A DNA stretch of 64,000 bases from Ustilago trichophora (taxonomy: Eukaryota; Basidiomycota; Ustilaginomycetes; Ustilaginales; Ustilaginaceae), in NCBI GenBank assembly GCA_900323505.1, contig OOIN01000001.1, positions 2,480,001 through 2,544,000 on the forward strand, read 5' to 3'. The translations under genes and the position numbers were made by a program. How positions within the stretch are numbered: position 1 is the stretch's first letter; the number at the start of each line of letters is the position of its first letter. Positions 56,623-64,000 of the stretch are shown here, one piece after another. Below the pieces are notes generated by a model, which did no database searches, had not been told where the DNA came from, and was given only the letters and a program-made list of their open reading frames with translations.

Positions 56623-57249
56623 AGAAAGAGGAGGAGGAGGAGGAGGAAAAGATGAAGATGAGATTGGCGTACAATGCCACGTTGTAGCAGAGGCTTTATC
56701 ACGTGAAATATAGTTTATATGGTATCATAGTTGCAGAGAGAGAGGGTGTTGCGAGTTGATGTGGGGGTTGAGGTGTTGGCCGGCGATTTGTTCGGGAGGA
56801 TGATGGATGATGTTGAACCCCGATGAGAGCCGGATTAGCGGAACAGGCGGCACTATGTAGACGCAATGGACTCGTACAGATAAGCAGCGATGGTGCGATG
56901 GTAAAGTAGCGTGGCGGTGGGATGAAGCAGAAGAATAAGTTAGCGCGGTGGTTGATGGTTCCTGAGATGAAGTCGGTACCATGGGGAAGGGGGCGGGGGG
57001 ATAGAGATACGTGTGGGTTGCGTGCTGCGCAAGTAGTGTGTGCAGTAGACGTGCTTGATAAGGGATGTTGAGGTGCGGCTGTTGTTTTAGATGTGGTTAG
57101 GTGAGGAAGCGACTGATAGCGATATCTTGACTCAGCTTCTGAGAGGTGGCGAACATAAAGAGGCACTGTTGTCACTGTCCAACCCTACGCAGACCCTCAT
57201 ACAGTACACTTTTCTCTCTGCTCACCTATCGCGAAAGTGGAACAACAAC
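56623..57249. other. Intergenic region upstream of the secreted-protein gene
   Basis: It begins with a GAGGAG-type run (about 56623-56655). Frames on the minus strand (56699-57175) are Pro/Ser-rich without recognisable domains. An in-frame ATG at 57091 could extend the next gene by 53 residues. Confidence 0.5.
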
Positions 57250-58272
57250 ATGCAAGCCATCCTGCACCTCGCCTTCATCCACGCAATCCTGCACCTCTTT
57301 GCTATACTCACCCACGCCGCTCCCCTACCACAACCTCCAGTGGAAGCAGTTGCATCCCTTACCGACTCGATCAAATCCTTCGAGAGCACCTTCTCTGCCG
57401 TCAATGAAAAGATCGCACACGCCGCTGAGAGACGCAAGAAATGGACTACCCGAGAAAAGTGGTTAGCAGGAATCGGGACCGCCCTCACCACGGTGGGTAC
57501 GGTCGGATTCGTTGCAGCTCCTTCAGTGCAAATGTCTGTCAATCATAGACAGGAGGAGAAGTTGCGAGAGTTGAGGGAGCTTGTAGCTCAAGCTAATGCC
57601 AGGGCGGGGTATGCCAGTGTGAATGCGAGACTGGATAGAGGGATTAGGATTCGCAAGAGGGGGCCACTGGATGGGCTGGAAAAATTGGCGCAGAAGGTGG
57701 GGTTGAAGGGCGGCAAAGAAGACGGGGAGAGCTTTGTTAGTGCTCTCAGTCGAACTTCGAGCAAGAGGCTGTCCGACTTTAACGAGCACGAAGCGCATCT
57801 ACTCAAACCATCCCAAGAGGTGGTGAAGCAGTACAAGACTCTTACACGTTCCAATTCGGCCCCGCTCTACTTTTACCCTTCTTCATCTCCACACAAAGAA
57901 CCGCTATACCCTCTGCACTCCACCACCACATCCACCACCGAATCATACGAATCAACCATCCACGACCGCCTATCTTGGGTAGAAACAGCCATCCTCGACC
58001 TGAAAGAGCATCAGCATGATCAGCAAAAGCTTTCTCCCTTTACCAAGTTTCTGATCGGTCTAGGTGTAGTCAATGCCGCAGGAACGGTGGTTTCTGCCGA
58101 ACTGAGTGTGCAGAATACCATCGAGGCGGCGAACAAGAAAAGGAAGAAGAATAGCGGGGAAGATGCGCTGCCTGATGTGACGAATCTGGACAGGGAGACG
58201 TGTGAGAAATTTATGGGGCAAGTTGATGGATTGGATTGCAGCAAGGCTCAGGGGAAGGCGTCGAGTGGTTGA
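57250..58272 (+). CDS. Predicted secreted or membrane-anchored orphan protein with internal duplication
   Basis: A 340-residue protein I cannot assign. The N-terminus (MQAILHLAFIHAILHLF, then AILTHA-APLP) is a good signal peptide with likely cleavage after Ala23. Two related modules follow: an amphipathic segment leading into a Gly/Ala/Val-rich hydrophobic stretch at 71-91 (WLAGIGTALTTVGTVGF), and again at 267-287 (FLIGLGVVNAAGTVVSAEL), each followed by SVQ and a basic region. Only two cysteines are present, both near the C-terminus. An upstream in-frame ATG at 57091 would bury the signal peptide 53 residues in, so 57250 is preferred. Placement beside a transposon and lack of known domains fit a fast-evolving smut gene, possibly an effector, but that is speculation. 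Confidence 0.6.
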   Translation: MQAILHLAFIHAILHLFAILTHAAPLPQPPVEAVASLTDSIKSFESTFSAVNEKIAHAAERRKKWTTREKWLAGIGTALTTVGTVGFVAAPSVQMSVNHRQEEKLRELRELVAQANARAGYASVNARLDRGIRIRKRGPLDGLEKLAQKVGLKGGKEDGESFVSALSRTSSKRLSDFNEHEAHLLKPSQEVVKQYKTLTRSNSAPLYFYPSSSPHKEPLYPLHSTTTSTTESYESTIHDRLSWVETAILDLKEHQHDQQKLSPFTKFLIGLGVVNAAGTVVSAELSVQNTIEAANKKRKKNSGEDALPDVTNLDRETCEKFMGQVDGLDCSKAQGKASSG

Positions 58273-58676
58273 TAGGATTTCATGTGGTCTGTTGTAAGGT
58301 GGAAGATGACTTTTCCGAGGGGCTGGTTGCTTCTAGATTGTAATGGTTACAGCAAATCTTATATTGTCGTTCACAGGTGGATGAATGGACATGGTGGTAA
58401 GCACAGTGTGACAGGAGCAGACTGCGATGGCAAAACGATGTGGACGAGTCTCTGGCTGGAAAACACGGCACAAGTTGAGACAGTACCTGCGTCGGCCATT
58501 GGCTTCTGCAGGAAGAGTCCTCTCTGCGACTCCCGTCTTGGCGATCATACTGCACCAGACGAGAGGAGCGAGCAGAATCATCCGTGATTCTCGAATCATC
58601 GCGCCGTCAAAGGGTCCATTATCGGATATCGTAGTCAAAGAGTAGAAATTCTTTACCGCCAAGCCAAGGACCCTTT
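58273..58676. other. Left flank of the transposon
   Basis: No gene is recognised. A 9-bp inverted repeat, AAAGGGTCC at 58609-58617 and GGACCCTTT at 58668-58676, ends exactly at the transposon border. Confidence 0.6.
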
Positions 58677-58677
58677 A

Positions 58678-58725
58678 GGGGGTATCAAACCGTCTCGTGA
58701 CTTTCAAAACTCGGGTCTTTTTTTG
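58678..58725 (+). repeat. Left terminal inverted repeat
   Basis: It starts GGGGGTATCAAACCGTCTCG and ends with seven T and a G. It is the exact reverse complement of 63035-63082 over all 48 positions. Confidence 0.98.
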
Positions 58726-58913
58726 AACATATTTTGAATTGACCCCAACATTGCACAAGAAGCTCACGGATACTTATATAAGCCCACCTGAGAGGAAAAA
58801 GATCCGTGCAATCTTGAAAACCCGCCTCACAAGCAGGCTCTTCATCAGTGTCTCTTTGGCTAGCTCTGTTCTGCGCACAAACCACGACCACTCTAAACTC
58901 CGCTCAAACCACA

Positions 58914-60134
58914 ATGTCTCAGCCTTCTGCTATGTCTCCAACACCATCTTTGCCCCCAAATCTGCAAGACGAAACTGCTAAACGTTACTATACATGGTCG
59001 CAGGACAGTACCATCTGCTTGGTGGAAATCCTCTTCGAGAACCCCCATTACCAGCACGTCCTTCCTGGGCGTACGGCTTTGTCACATTCATCATCAAATC
59101 CTAGGCGCAACAGCCCTATATACAACAAAGTCTTTAAGAAACTCTTTCCAGGCCAGATTGTGAACACAGAGAGGATCAAGATCAAGATTCGGAGTCTGGT
59201 TCGAAAGTACAAGACGGAAAAGGCTCGACTTTCTTTGACTGGAGCAGGACAGCTCTTGAGAGACCTGCACTCCACTGACCCGGTGAGTACTCTTGCCAGT
59301 GGCTTGCTTGTCTCATATGGTAGTGCTGACCTTCTTGTTCATCTCTCTACAACTTTACATGTCCAGACATACACATCGCGCTTGTTGCTCTCAAAGGAGC
59401 TTCCATGGTTTGAAAAATTTCACGAGATGATGATGGATCGGGTGGAAGCAATGCCAGCAACGCTTGCAACTAGCGCCAGCTACAATGATGAGGACATGGG
59501 AATGGAAGAGGATGGTACAGGATACACAACCCCGCCATTGCCAAGCCACATCAGCTTGCTGCCCATGCTGCCCACGCTACTGGACTTGGTCGATGAAAGC
59601 CAAAGTGATCCAATGACCCAAGGGATTGTTGCATCCGAGCCAGGAGAAAACGCTGAATCACCAACTCAAACTCGGTCATCCGTTGGTCCTTCACTCATGC
59701 CTTCAAGCCCAACTTCCAGCCCCAGGGCAAATATGAACAAACGGAGAAAAAGTTCGGAGGCCAAGCGTGATGCCCTCGCGGATTCATACTATCGCACTAC
59801 GGTTGAGAAGTACAATTATAAACTGCAGCTCTCACAGGAGCGCACCAGGCGAGAGGAGATGCGTCTGGCAGTCCGAAGAGAAGAGAAGGAACGGGAGGAG
59901 CGTCTGCACAGAGAAGATAAGGAACGGGAGGAGCGTCTGCGCAAAGATGAGAAAGACCGGGTCGAGCGTCTACACAAGAACGCCCAAGATGCTTTGTTGG
60001 AAGTTGTCAGGTTTGTCACAAGTGGCTCAACCAGTGGAGGTTGTCTCTTGTTGAGGTCAACAGTCCCCAACAGTGAAACGGAGAGGCCACCTTCCGATGT
60101 CGAGCCTCAGTCCTTCTCTGACTCACTTCCCTAA
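58914..60134 (+). CDS. Myb/SANT-like DNA-binding protein of the transposon
   Basis: Accessory protein of PIF/Harbinger elements, thought to bind the element's ends and help the transposase reach the nucleus. Residues ~25-115 contain the trihelix/Myb-type features: RYYTWSQDSTICLVEIL, then INTE-type residues and IKIKIRSLVRKYKTEKARL. A later region has LPWFEKFHEMMMDR. The C-terminus is a strongly charged Glu/Arg coiled coil with repeated EKEREERL units, followed by a short tail. An 84-base intron is likely at 59283-59366 (donor GTGAGT, acceptor TCCAG); it is a multiple of three without stop codons, so the frame is open either way. Spliced length is 378 residues. The frame runs upstream only from GTG; the ATG at 58914 (MSQPSAMSP) is chosen. 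Confidence 0.8.
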   Translation: MSQPSAMSPTPSLPPNLQDETAKRYYTWSQDSTICLVEILFENPHYQHVLPGRTALSHSSSNPRRNSPIYNKVFKKLFPGQIVNTERIKIKIRSLVRKYKTEKARLSLTGAGQLLRDLHSTDPVSTLASGLLVSYGSADLLVHLSTTLHVQTYTSRLLLSKELPWFEKFHEMMMDRVEAMPATLATSASYNDEDMGMEEDGTGYTTPPLPSHISLLPMLPTLLDLVDESQSDPMTQGIVASEPGENAESPTQTRSSVGPSLMPSSPTSSPRANMNKRRKSSEAKRDALADSYYRTTVEKYNYKLQLSQERTRREEMRLAVRREEKEREERLHREDKEREERLRKDEKDRVERLHKNAQDALLEVVRFVTSGSTSGGCLLLRSTVPNSETERPPSDVEPQSFSDSLP

Positions 60135-60389
60135 CCCTTCAACGTCATGTATTGTAGCTACTCTTCTGAATGGTGATCCCTACCCTACTCTGTTCCAAGT
60201 TTGATCATTGTCAACGTCTGAGACCATGTTTCAGCTGCAGTGTGTGTTAGACTATCGGATTTGAAAACAAATGCGCAGCTGAGCTTTACATTTATTTTCT
60301 GCGCATATTCAACATTTTTTCCTGCAGGCCTTACCTTCCTGACCACCACAACTCTATGACACCAACATCCAAGCGCACACCCCAGCTCG

Positions 60390-62021
60390 ATGGTTTGCAC
60401 TAGCGAGAAAGCCCATCTTCTCAATGGGCTCATGGATATGATTGAAGATGCGTTCGAACTTGAAAGCATGTCCTTATCCGAAGATGAAGACTATTCCGAC
60501 TCCAGTTACAGCTCAGACAACGACAGCCTCTCTATTACATCAACCGACTCATCTTCTGAAGACGAGAGCCTGTTCCCCATGACAGATACACTCATGGAGC
60601 AATATTACCTCATCCAGAGTCAGCGTTACACTGTTCCTCGCAGTCACCACCTTGGACGGCAAGATAAACTCATCAATCTACTGGACAAATACCACACCAC
60701 GGACAAAAGAACATTTCGAGGACTGGTCAGGATGGAGCCAGCAGCATTTGATGCGCTCTGTGTACGACTGCAGACAACGTCATTGTTTGACAACACGTCA
60801 CTTGCCAAAGTAAGAGAGATGTCATCTGTTGCCTTGTTTTGGTTGGGCCGGTTTGGAAATGCCAGTGGCGAGCGAGATGTTGCACTTCAAGCAGGGTGTA
60901 GTGTAGGAAGCGTAATCGAGTGGACTCAAAGAGCGGTGCACAGTTTGGTGGAGCTCAACAGAGAAGTCATGACATTCGCATCTGAGGCCGAGAGGAGCTG
61001 TGCCAAGGATTGGGTGGCCCAGCGCTCAGGTGTTCCCGAGTGGGGAAGAGGTTGGCTTGTAGTTGACGGCACTCATGTACCCATGGCCTGGCGTCCTGCA
61101 CGTGATGGGGAGGACTACCTTTGCTACAAGGGTGGCTACAGCATGAACGTTGCCCTTGTTATGCTCCCCAATTCGCTGCGCATTGTTGAATATGTGGTTG
61201 GTCATCCTGGACGAGCCCAAGATTCACGAGTTTGGACTGCAGGTAGTAATATCCTCCGAAAGCCCCGCCTTTACTTAGATGAAGGTGAGTTTGTCTGGCA
61301 GGATGGAGGCTATGGTCATTCTGCCTTCACTGTTGGTCCCTACCCCCATTCTGCAGCCGACAGAGTCGACGATTTCAGGCGCTTCAACTACTGGCTTTCC
61401 AACACACGCATCCGAGCCAAGCACGGCATCGCCTACCTCAAGAACAGGTTCCAGTGTCTCAATGGCTACCGAGGCAACATATACCGTTCAGTTGATCAAG
61501 TTATGGCCACACACACCATTCAAGCTTGCATCATCGCTCACACTTTTGCAAGCCGGTACGATCAGCCTGATGACATTGCCGAACTGTTAGGTGATGTCCT
61601 GGAGGACGGAGAGGCAGCTAATTTGGCTTCTGGAGCTGCTTTGGACCAGACCACCAACAACGAGGCCGTTCAGGCCCGTCAAGTCAATCAAGCCAATTTT
61701 GCTAGATCCCAGTCAACGCTCACACAAGGTATGTCAACAAACCAACTCACCAGGCATCGTACAAATATGGCTCTTGATCTTCGTGAGGAGGTCATCACAT
61801 CGCTGTTCAAGGCCAAAGGTTTCACATTTGTCGACACAACTCCCGAATCGAGGCGGGTTGACAAGTCTGCAGCTGAGTTGGAGCTTCAGCAACAGCAATC
61901 ACAAGCAAGACTTCACCAACGAGCACAGGTGCAACACTCCGAGCATCAACGGCGGCGACAGTCTTCCGTACGTCAACGGCAAGCAGCGACCTTAGACCCT
62001 CACTCTGCATCTGATGCTTAA
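60390..62021 (+). CDS. PIF/Harbinger DDE transposase (DDE_Tnp_4) with Glu-to-Lys change
   Basis: A 543-residue transposase. An acidic Ser-rich N-terminus is followed by a helical region with a helix-turn-helix-like stretch (ERDVALQAGCSVGSVIEWTQ, near 165-190). The RNase H-like catalytic core comes next: Asp226 in VVDGTHVPM, the family's GHPGRAQDSRVW (Asp278), and Asp305 in GEFVWQDGGYGHS. The last catalytic position lies in the motif normally written R-I-x-x-E-H-x-x-G-x-L-K-x-RF; here it reads RIRAKHGIAYLKNRF, so Lys344 (codon AAG, 61419-61421) stands where Glu is expected. The rest of the motif is intact and the frame has no stops or shifts. The C-terminus is Gln/Arg-rich. The start is the ATG at 60390 (MVCTSEKAHLL). 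Confidence 0.9.
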   Translation: MVCTSEKAHLLNGLMDMIEDAFELESMSLSEDEDYSDSSYSSDNDSLSITSTDSSSEDESLFPMTDTLMEQYYLIQSQRYTVPRSHHLGRQDKLINLLDKYHTTDKRTFRGLVRMEPAAFDALCVRLQTTSLFDNTSLAKVREMSSVALFWLGRFGNASGERDVALQAGCSVGSVIEWTQRAVHSLVELNREVMTFASEAERSCAKDWVAQRSGVPEWGRGWLVVDGTHVPMAWRPARDGEDYLCYKGGYSMNVALVMLPNSLRIVEYVVGHPGRAQDSRVWTAGSNILRKPRLYLDEGEFVWQDGGYGHSAFTVGPYPHSAADRVDDFRRFNYWLSNTRIRAKHGIAYLKNRFQCLNGYRGNIYRSVDQVMATHTIQACIIAHTFASRYDQPDDIAELLGDVLEDGEAANLASGAALDQTTNNEAVQARQVNQANFARSQSTLTQGMSTNQLTRHRTNMALDLREEVITSLFKAKGFTFVDTTPESRRVDKSAAELELQQQQSQARLHQRAQVQHSEHQRRRQSSVRQRQAATLDPHSASDA

Positions 62022-62161
62022 AGTTCAAGGTAAGCTCACCGCAACATGCTTCAGTGTCTCATTTGCTCAACACTCTTGTTCGTTTGTTGTCGTGAGAAGC
62101 TGATCACCATTGCTCTCCTCACTTTTTTGCGCCCTTCATTGTCGTCACAACATTCTCAACC

Positions 62162-62452
62162 CGCTCATCTTCCGCTCATCTTCCGCTTTGTCTTCCGCTT
62201 TGTCTTCTGCTTCGTCTTTGTCTCTTACAATAAATACCTGCTCGTCACGACCATCCCGTACCTTTTCTCTTCATCATCGTCATCTGTTCACCCTTTGGCT
62301 CCTTGCAATTCTGCACCTCGTCTTTCTGCACCTCGTCTTTCTGCACCTCGTCTTTGCACCGCGCTCCTCACATTTGCGCTACTCATCTTTGTGCTCCTCG
62401 CACACACACCACACACACACCACACACACACCACGCACACACACACATCAAC
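62162..62452. repeat. Short tandem repeats upstream of the third transposon ORF
   Basis: Duplicated CCGCTCATCTT and CCGCTTTGTCTT units occur near 62162-62205, three exact 15-bp units (CTGCACCTCGTCTTT) at 62311-62355, and three roughly 10-bp ACACACACC units at about 62400-62432. The stretch is pyrimidine-rich on the plus strand, like a fungal promoter or leader. Confidence 0.9.
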
Positions 62453-62758
62453 ATGGACCACGTACTTGACCACGAATTTGACGAAATGGAGCAGGGTCTA
62501 ATTGGCGCTGAAGGAGCGCCTGACAACAACAGCAGTATCGTCGATCAGCTTGTCTCTTGGGTCGACTGGGCACGCGATGCCTTTTGCATTCGGGTCATCT
62601 TTAACCCGCTCACCTTACGTATTGCATACCCCCCCCCCTCCCGCTTGGCTTTGGACGTCATTATCCACCCCGTCAACCTTGCGTACCGGTTCATCTTGTA
62701 CTCGTTCAGCTTGCCCATTGCTGGCTGCAACATCGTCTTTGCAATCTGCCGCTACTAA
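62453..62758 (+). CDS. Third ORF of the transposon, small hydrophobic protein
   Basis: A 101-residue frame beginning MDHVLDHEFDEMEQGLIG, acidic at the start, then mostly hydrophobic with two possible membrane segments (near 40-60 and 68-95: LALDVIIHPVNLAYRFILYS and LPIAGCNIVFAICRY). It lies inside the terminal repeats, 430 bp after the transposase stop, on the same strand. I know no family for it. The ATG context (ATCAACATGG) is good, and a promoter-like leader precedes it. The frame extends upstream through the tandem repeats to 62303 without a stop, so the start is a judgement. It may be cargo, an accessory factor, or a chance frame. Confidence 0.45.
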   Translation: MDHVLDHEFDEMEQGLIGAEGAPDNNSSIVDQLVSWVDWARDAFCIRVIFNPLTLRIAYPPPSRLALDVIIHPVNLAYRFILYSFSLPIAGCNIVFAICRY

Positions 62759-63034
62759 GCGCATTGCTTCTCTGGCCGCTGTGACCTCTTTCCTCCCTCA
62801 ATTCCATAAACGCTGCCCTCTCATACTCAGTTCTCAATACAACAATTGAATGTGCTATCATTGATGCGAGTGTATGTGTGAATGAGTGTCTCTATATTGA
62901 AGTGTACAGTATTAGCGGATCAGCGGATCAGCAGAGAAGGTGTAGCCCGATCAGGCTTTCATCATCCCGATAGGTGATATTGATTTTGACCTGCAAAAGG
63001 TTCTGGGGGCGTCAAACGCAGACAAGATCCGGAC

Positions 63035-63082
63035 CAAAAAAAGACCCGAGTTTTGAAAGTCACGAGACGGTTTGATACCCCC
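63035..63082 (-). repeat. Right terminal inverted repeat
   Basis: Exact 48-bp reverse complement of 58678-58725, ending in GATACCCCC at the outer border. Confidence 0.98.
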
Positions 63083-63083
63083 T

Positions 63084-64000
63084 TTTGTTGCTCGCAAAGT
63101 CCTCTCTTTCCATGCACTTTAACGCCGCACTTTTTGGAAGTTTTGATGGCTAGCGCGGCTGTGTGCGACTTTCTCACAAACACGCACACGTGATCTAGCG
63201 TATTCAACCGCATCCTCTTGCCTTGTGCAACTTGATCAAAGTATGAAGAGGGTGGTGGGTTTGGCTGTGATTTTACAGGACAAAAGTGAGCGTTACGAGT
63301 GACTGTAAACGTGCTGAGCGCGTGCGCCTTGTTTTGTTTGTGGCTTTTGTTTGTTGTCATGTCAGACGTGCCACCAGGCTTAGAAGCGATGAGGTACAGT
63401 AGAGTACAGTAGAGTACAGTACAGTATGAAGCACAGGCGTGGCGTGAAGCTCTCTCTGGGTTGATTTCGCGAATCGCTTTCATTTCGGCACCAGAACAAC
63501 ACACAAGGCTTCGAAGCGCGAGGAAAAAGGATGATGAGCGATGATTGCGTTTCATGCGTGTTGCCAGACTCCGACGTTGTAGCCGAGACCATCACCTTCT
63601 TTTTCTTTTCCGTCGCTGTTGTTTATATTTTTCTGGTCCCACAACACACGCGAAAAGGCAAGCTTTCTCTCTGAAGGCAACGGCATGATACACAAGGAGT
63701 GTGTGTATGTATGTCAAGCAGACAACAGGATGGGACGGGCCGTGAAAGGGCACGCGGGCTGCTGGGCAAGCGGGAATCACAAATGCGATCCAAGCGACAA
63801 AGCGCAGCGCAGCGCCTCGCATTTGTGATTATACAGAGTGGAGACCTAATGTGACAGCTGAAATTGCTTTATCTCGGGAAACAACTCTCTCTCCTCTTTT
63901 TTTTTTTTTCTTATGTTGATGATCAACTTTTTGGCTCAAAGCCTACAACCTTGACCTCTCTTACCAAACGAAGTTGCGCCTCTTTCATCTTTGGCGTAAC
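63084..64000. other. Right flank of the transposon, no gene recognised
   Basis: Contains a tandem GTACAGTAGA-type repeat at 63394-63426 and a T tract at 63898-63910. A minus-strand frame at 62962-63555 crosses the terminal repeat and is not credible. The last 100 bases are pyrimidine-rich and may be the promoter of a gene beyond the edge. Confidence 0.5.

Larger units (their letters stand above)
58677..63083 (+). mobile_element. PIF/Harbinger-type DNA transposon, complete, about 4.4 kb
   Basis: The element is bounded by perfect 48-bp terminal inverted repeats (49 bp if the outer A/T pair is counted). Inside, all on the plus strand, are a Myb/SANT-like gene, a DDE transposase gene and a third small ORF. 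Two-gene elements with a Myb-like protein and a DDE_Tnp_4 transposase define the PIF/Harbinger superfamily. Flanking bases allow a TTT direct repeat (58674-58676 and 63084-63086) if the terminus is taken as AGGGGG; the expected TTA or TAA target duplication is not seen. Identical repeats imply recent insertion or recent activity. The transposase carries a substitution at the predicted catalytic Glu. Confidence 0.9.

Noticed and set aside
58675..58677. TTA as a canonical Harbinger target duplication
   Set aside because: The right side reads TTT, not TTA. Only a shifted TTT/TTT pair fits, which is weak in T-rich flanks.
62962..63555. 197-codon minus-strand frame at the transposon's right end
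   Set aside because: It runs through the terminal repeat and into flanking DNA, and is Lys/Ser/Cys-rich without features.

Overview
The window looks like nuclear DNA of a smut fungus (Ustilaginomycetes, probably Ustilaginales: Ustilago, Sporisorium, Pseudozyma or a relative). The basis is a set of compact, mostly intronless protein genes, short GT-AG introns where introns occur, long GA, CA and poly-A/T tracts between genes, and basidiomycete-type protein families. The genus is inference; no sequence search was possible.

0-25 kb: the 3' part of the telomerase reverse transcriptase gene runs off the left edge. It is followed by a PITSLRE-type cyclin-dependent kinase (CDK11), a weakly supported RG-rich ORF, a four-pass membrane protein resembling the phospholipase D regulator Srf1, an ankyrin plus double CCCH zinc-finger protein, a mitochondrial PPR-type protein, a long coiled-coil protein with near-identical 234-bp tandem repeats, and a Cys-3/ATF4-like bZIP factor.

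25-57 kb: a dense housekeeping block. It holds coatomer gamma (SEC21), the SUMO ligase NSE2 (three exons), CTP synthase, a disordered polyQ protein, ribosomal protein eS28 (two exons split by an unusually long intron), a UPF0303 protein, the GTPase RAC1 (two exons), a UBE2O-like E2/E3 ubiquitin enzyme, the RAVE subunit RAV1, and three consecutive mitochondrial genes: acyl carrier protein (three exons), divergent from ribosomal protein bL17m, then a second PPR-type protein.

57-64 kb: accessory sequence. A predicted secreted protein with an internal duplication lies next to a complete 4.4-kb PIF/Harbinger-type DNA transposon with perfect 48-bp terminal inverted repeats. The transposon carries a Myb/SANT-like gene, a DDE transposase gene whose predicted catalytic glutamate is a lysine, and a third small ORF for a 101-residue hydrophobic protein. 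This element is the most unusual thing in the window. No tRNA, rRNA or CRISPR array was recognised.
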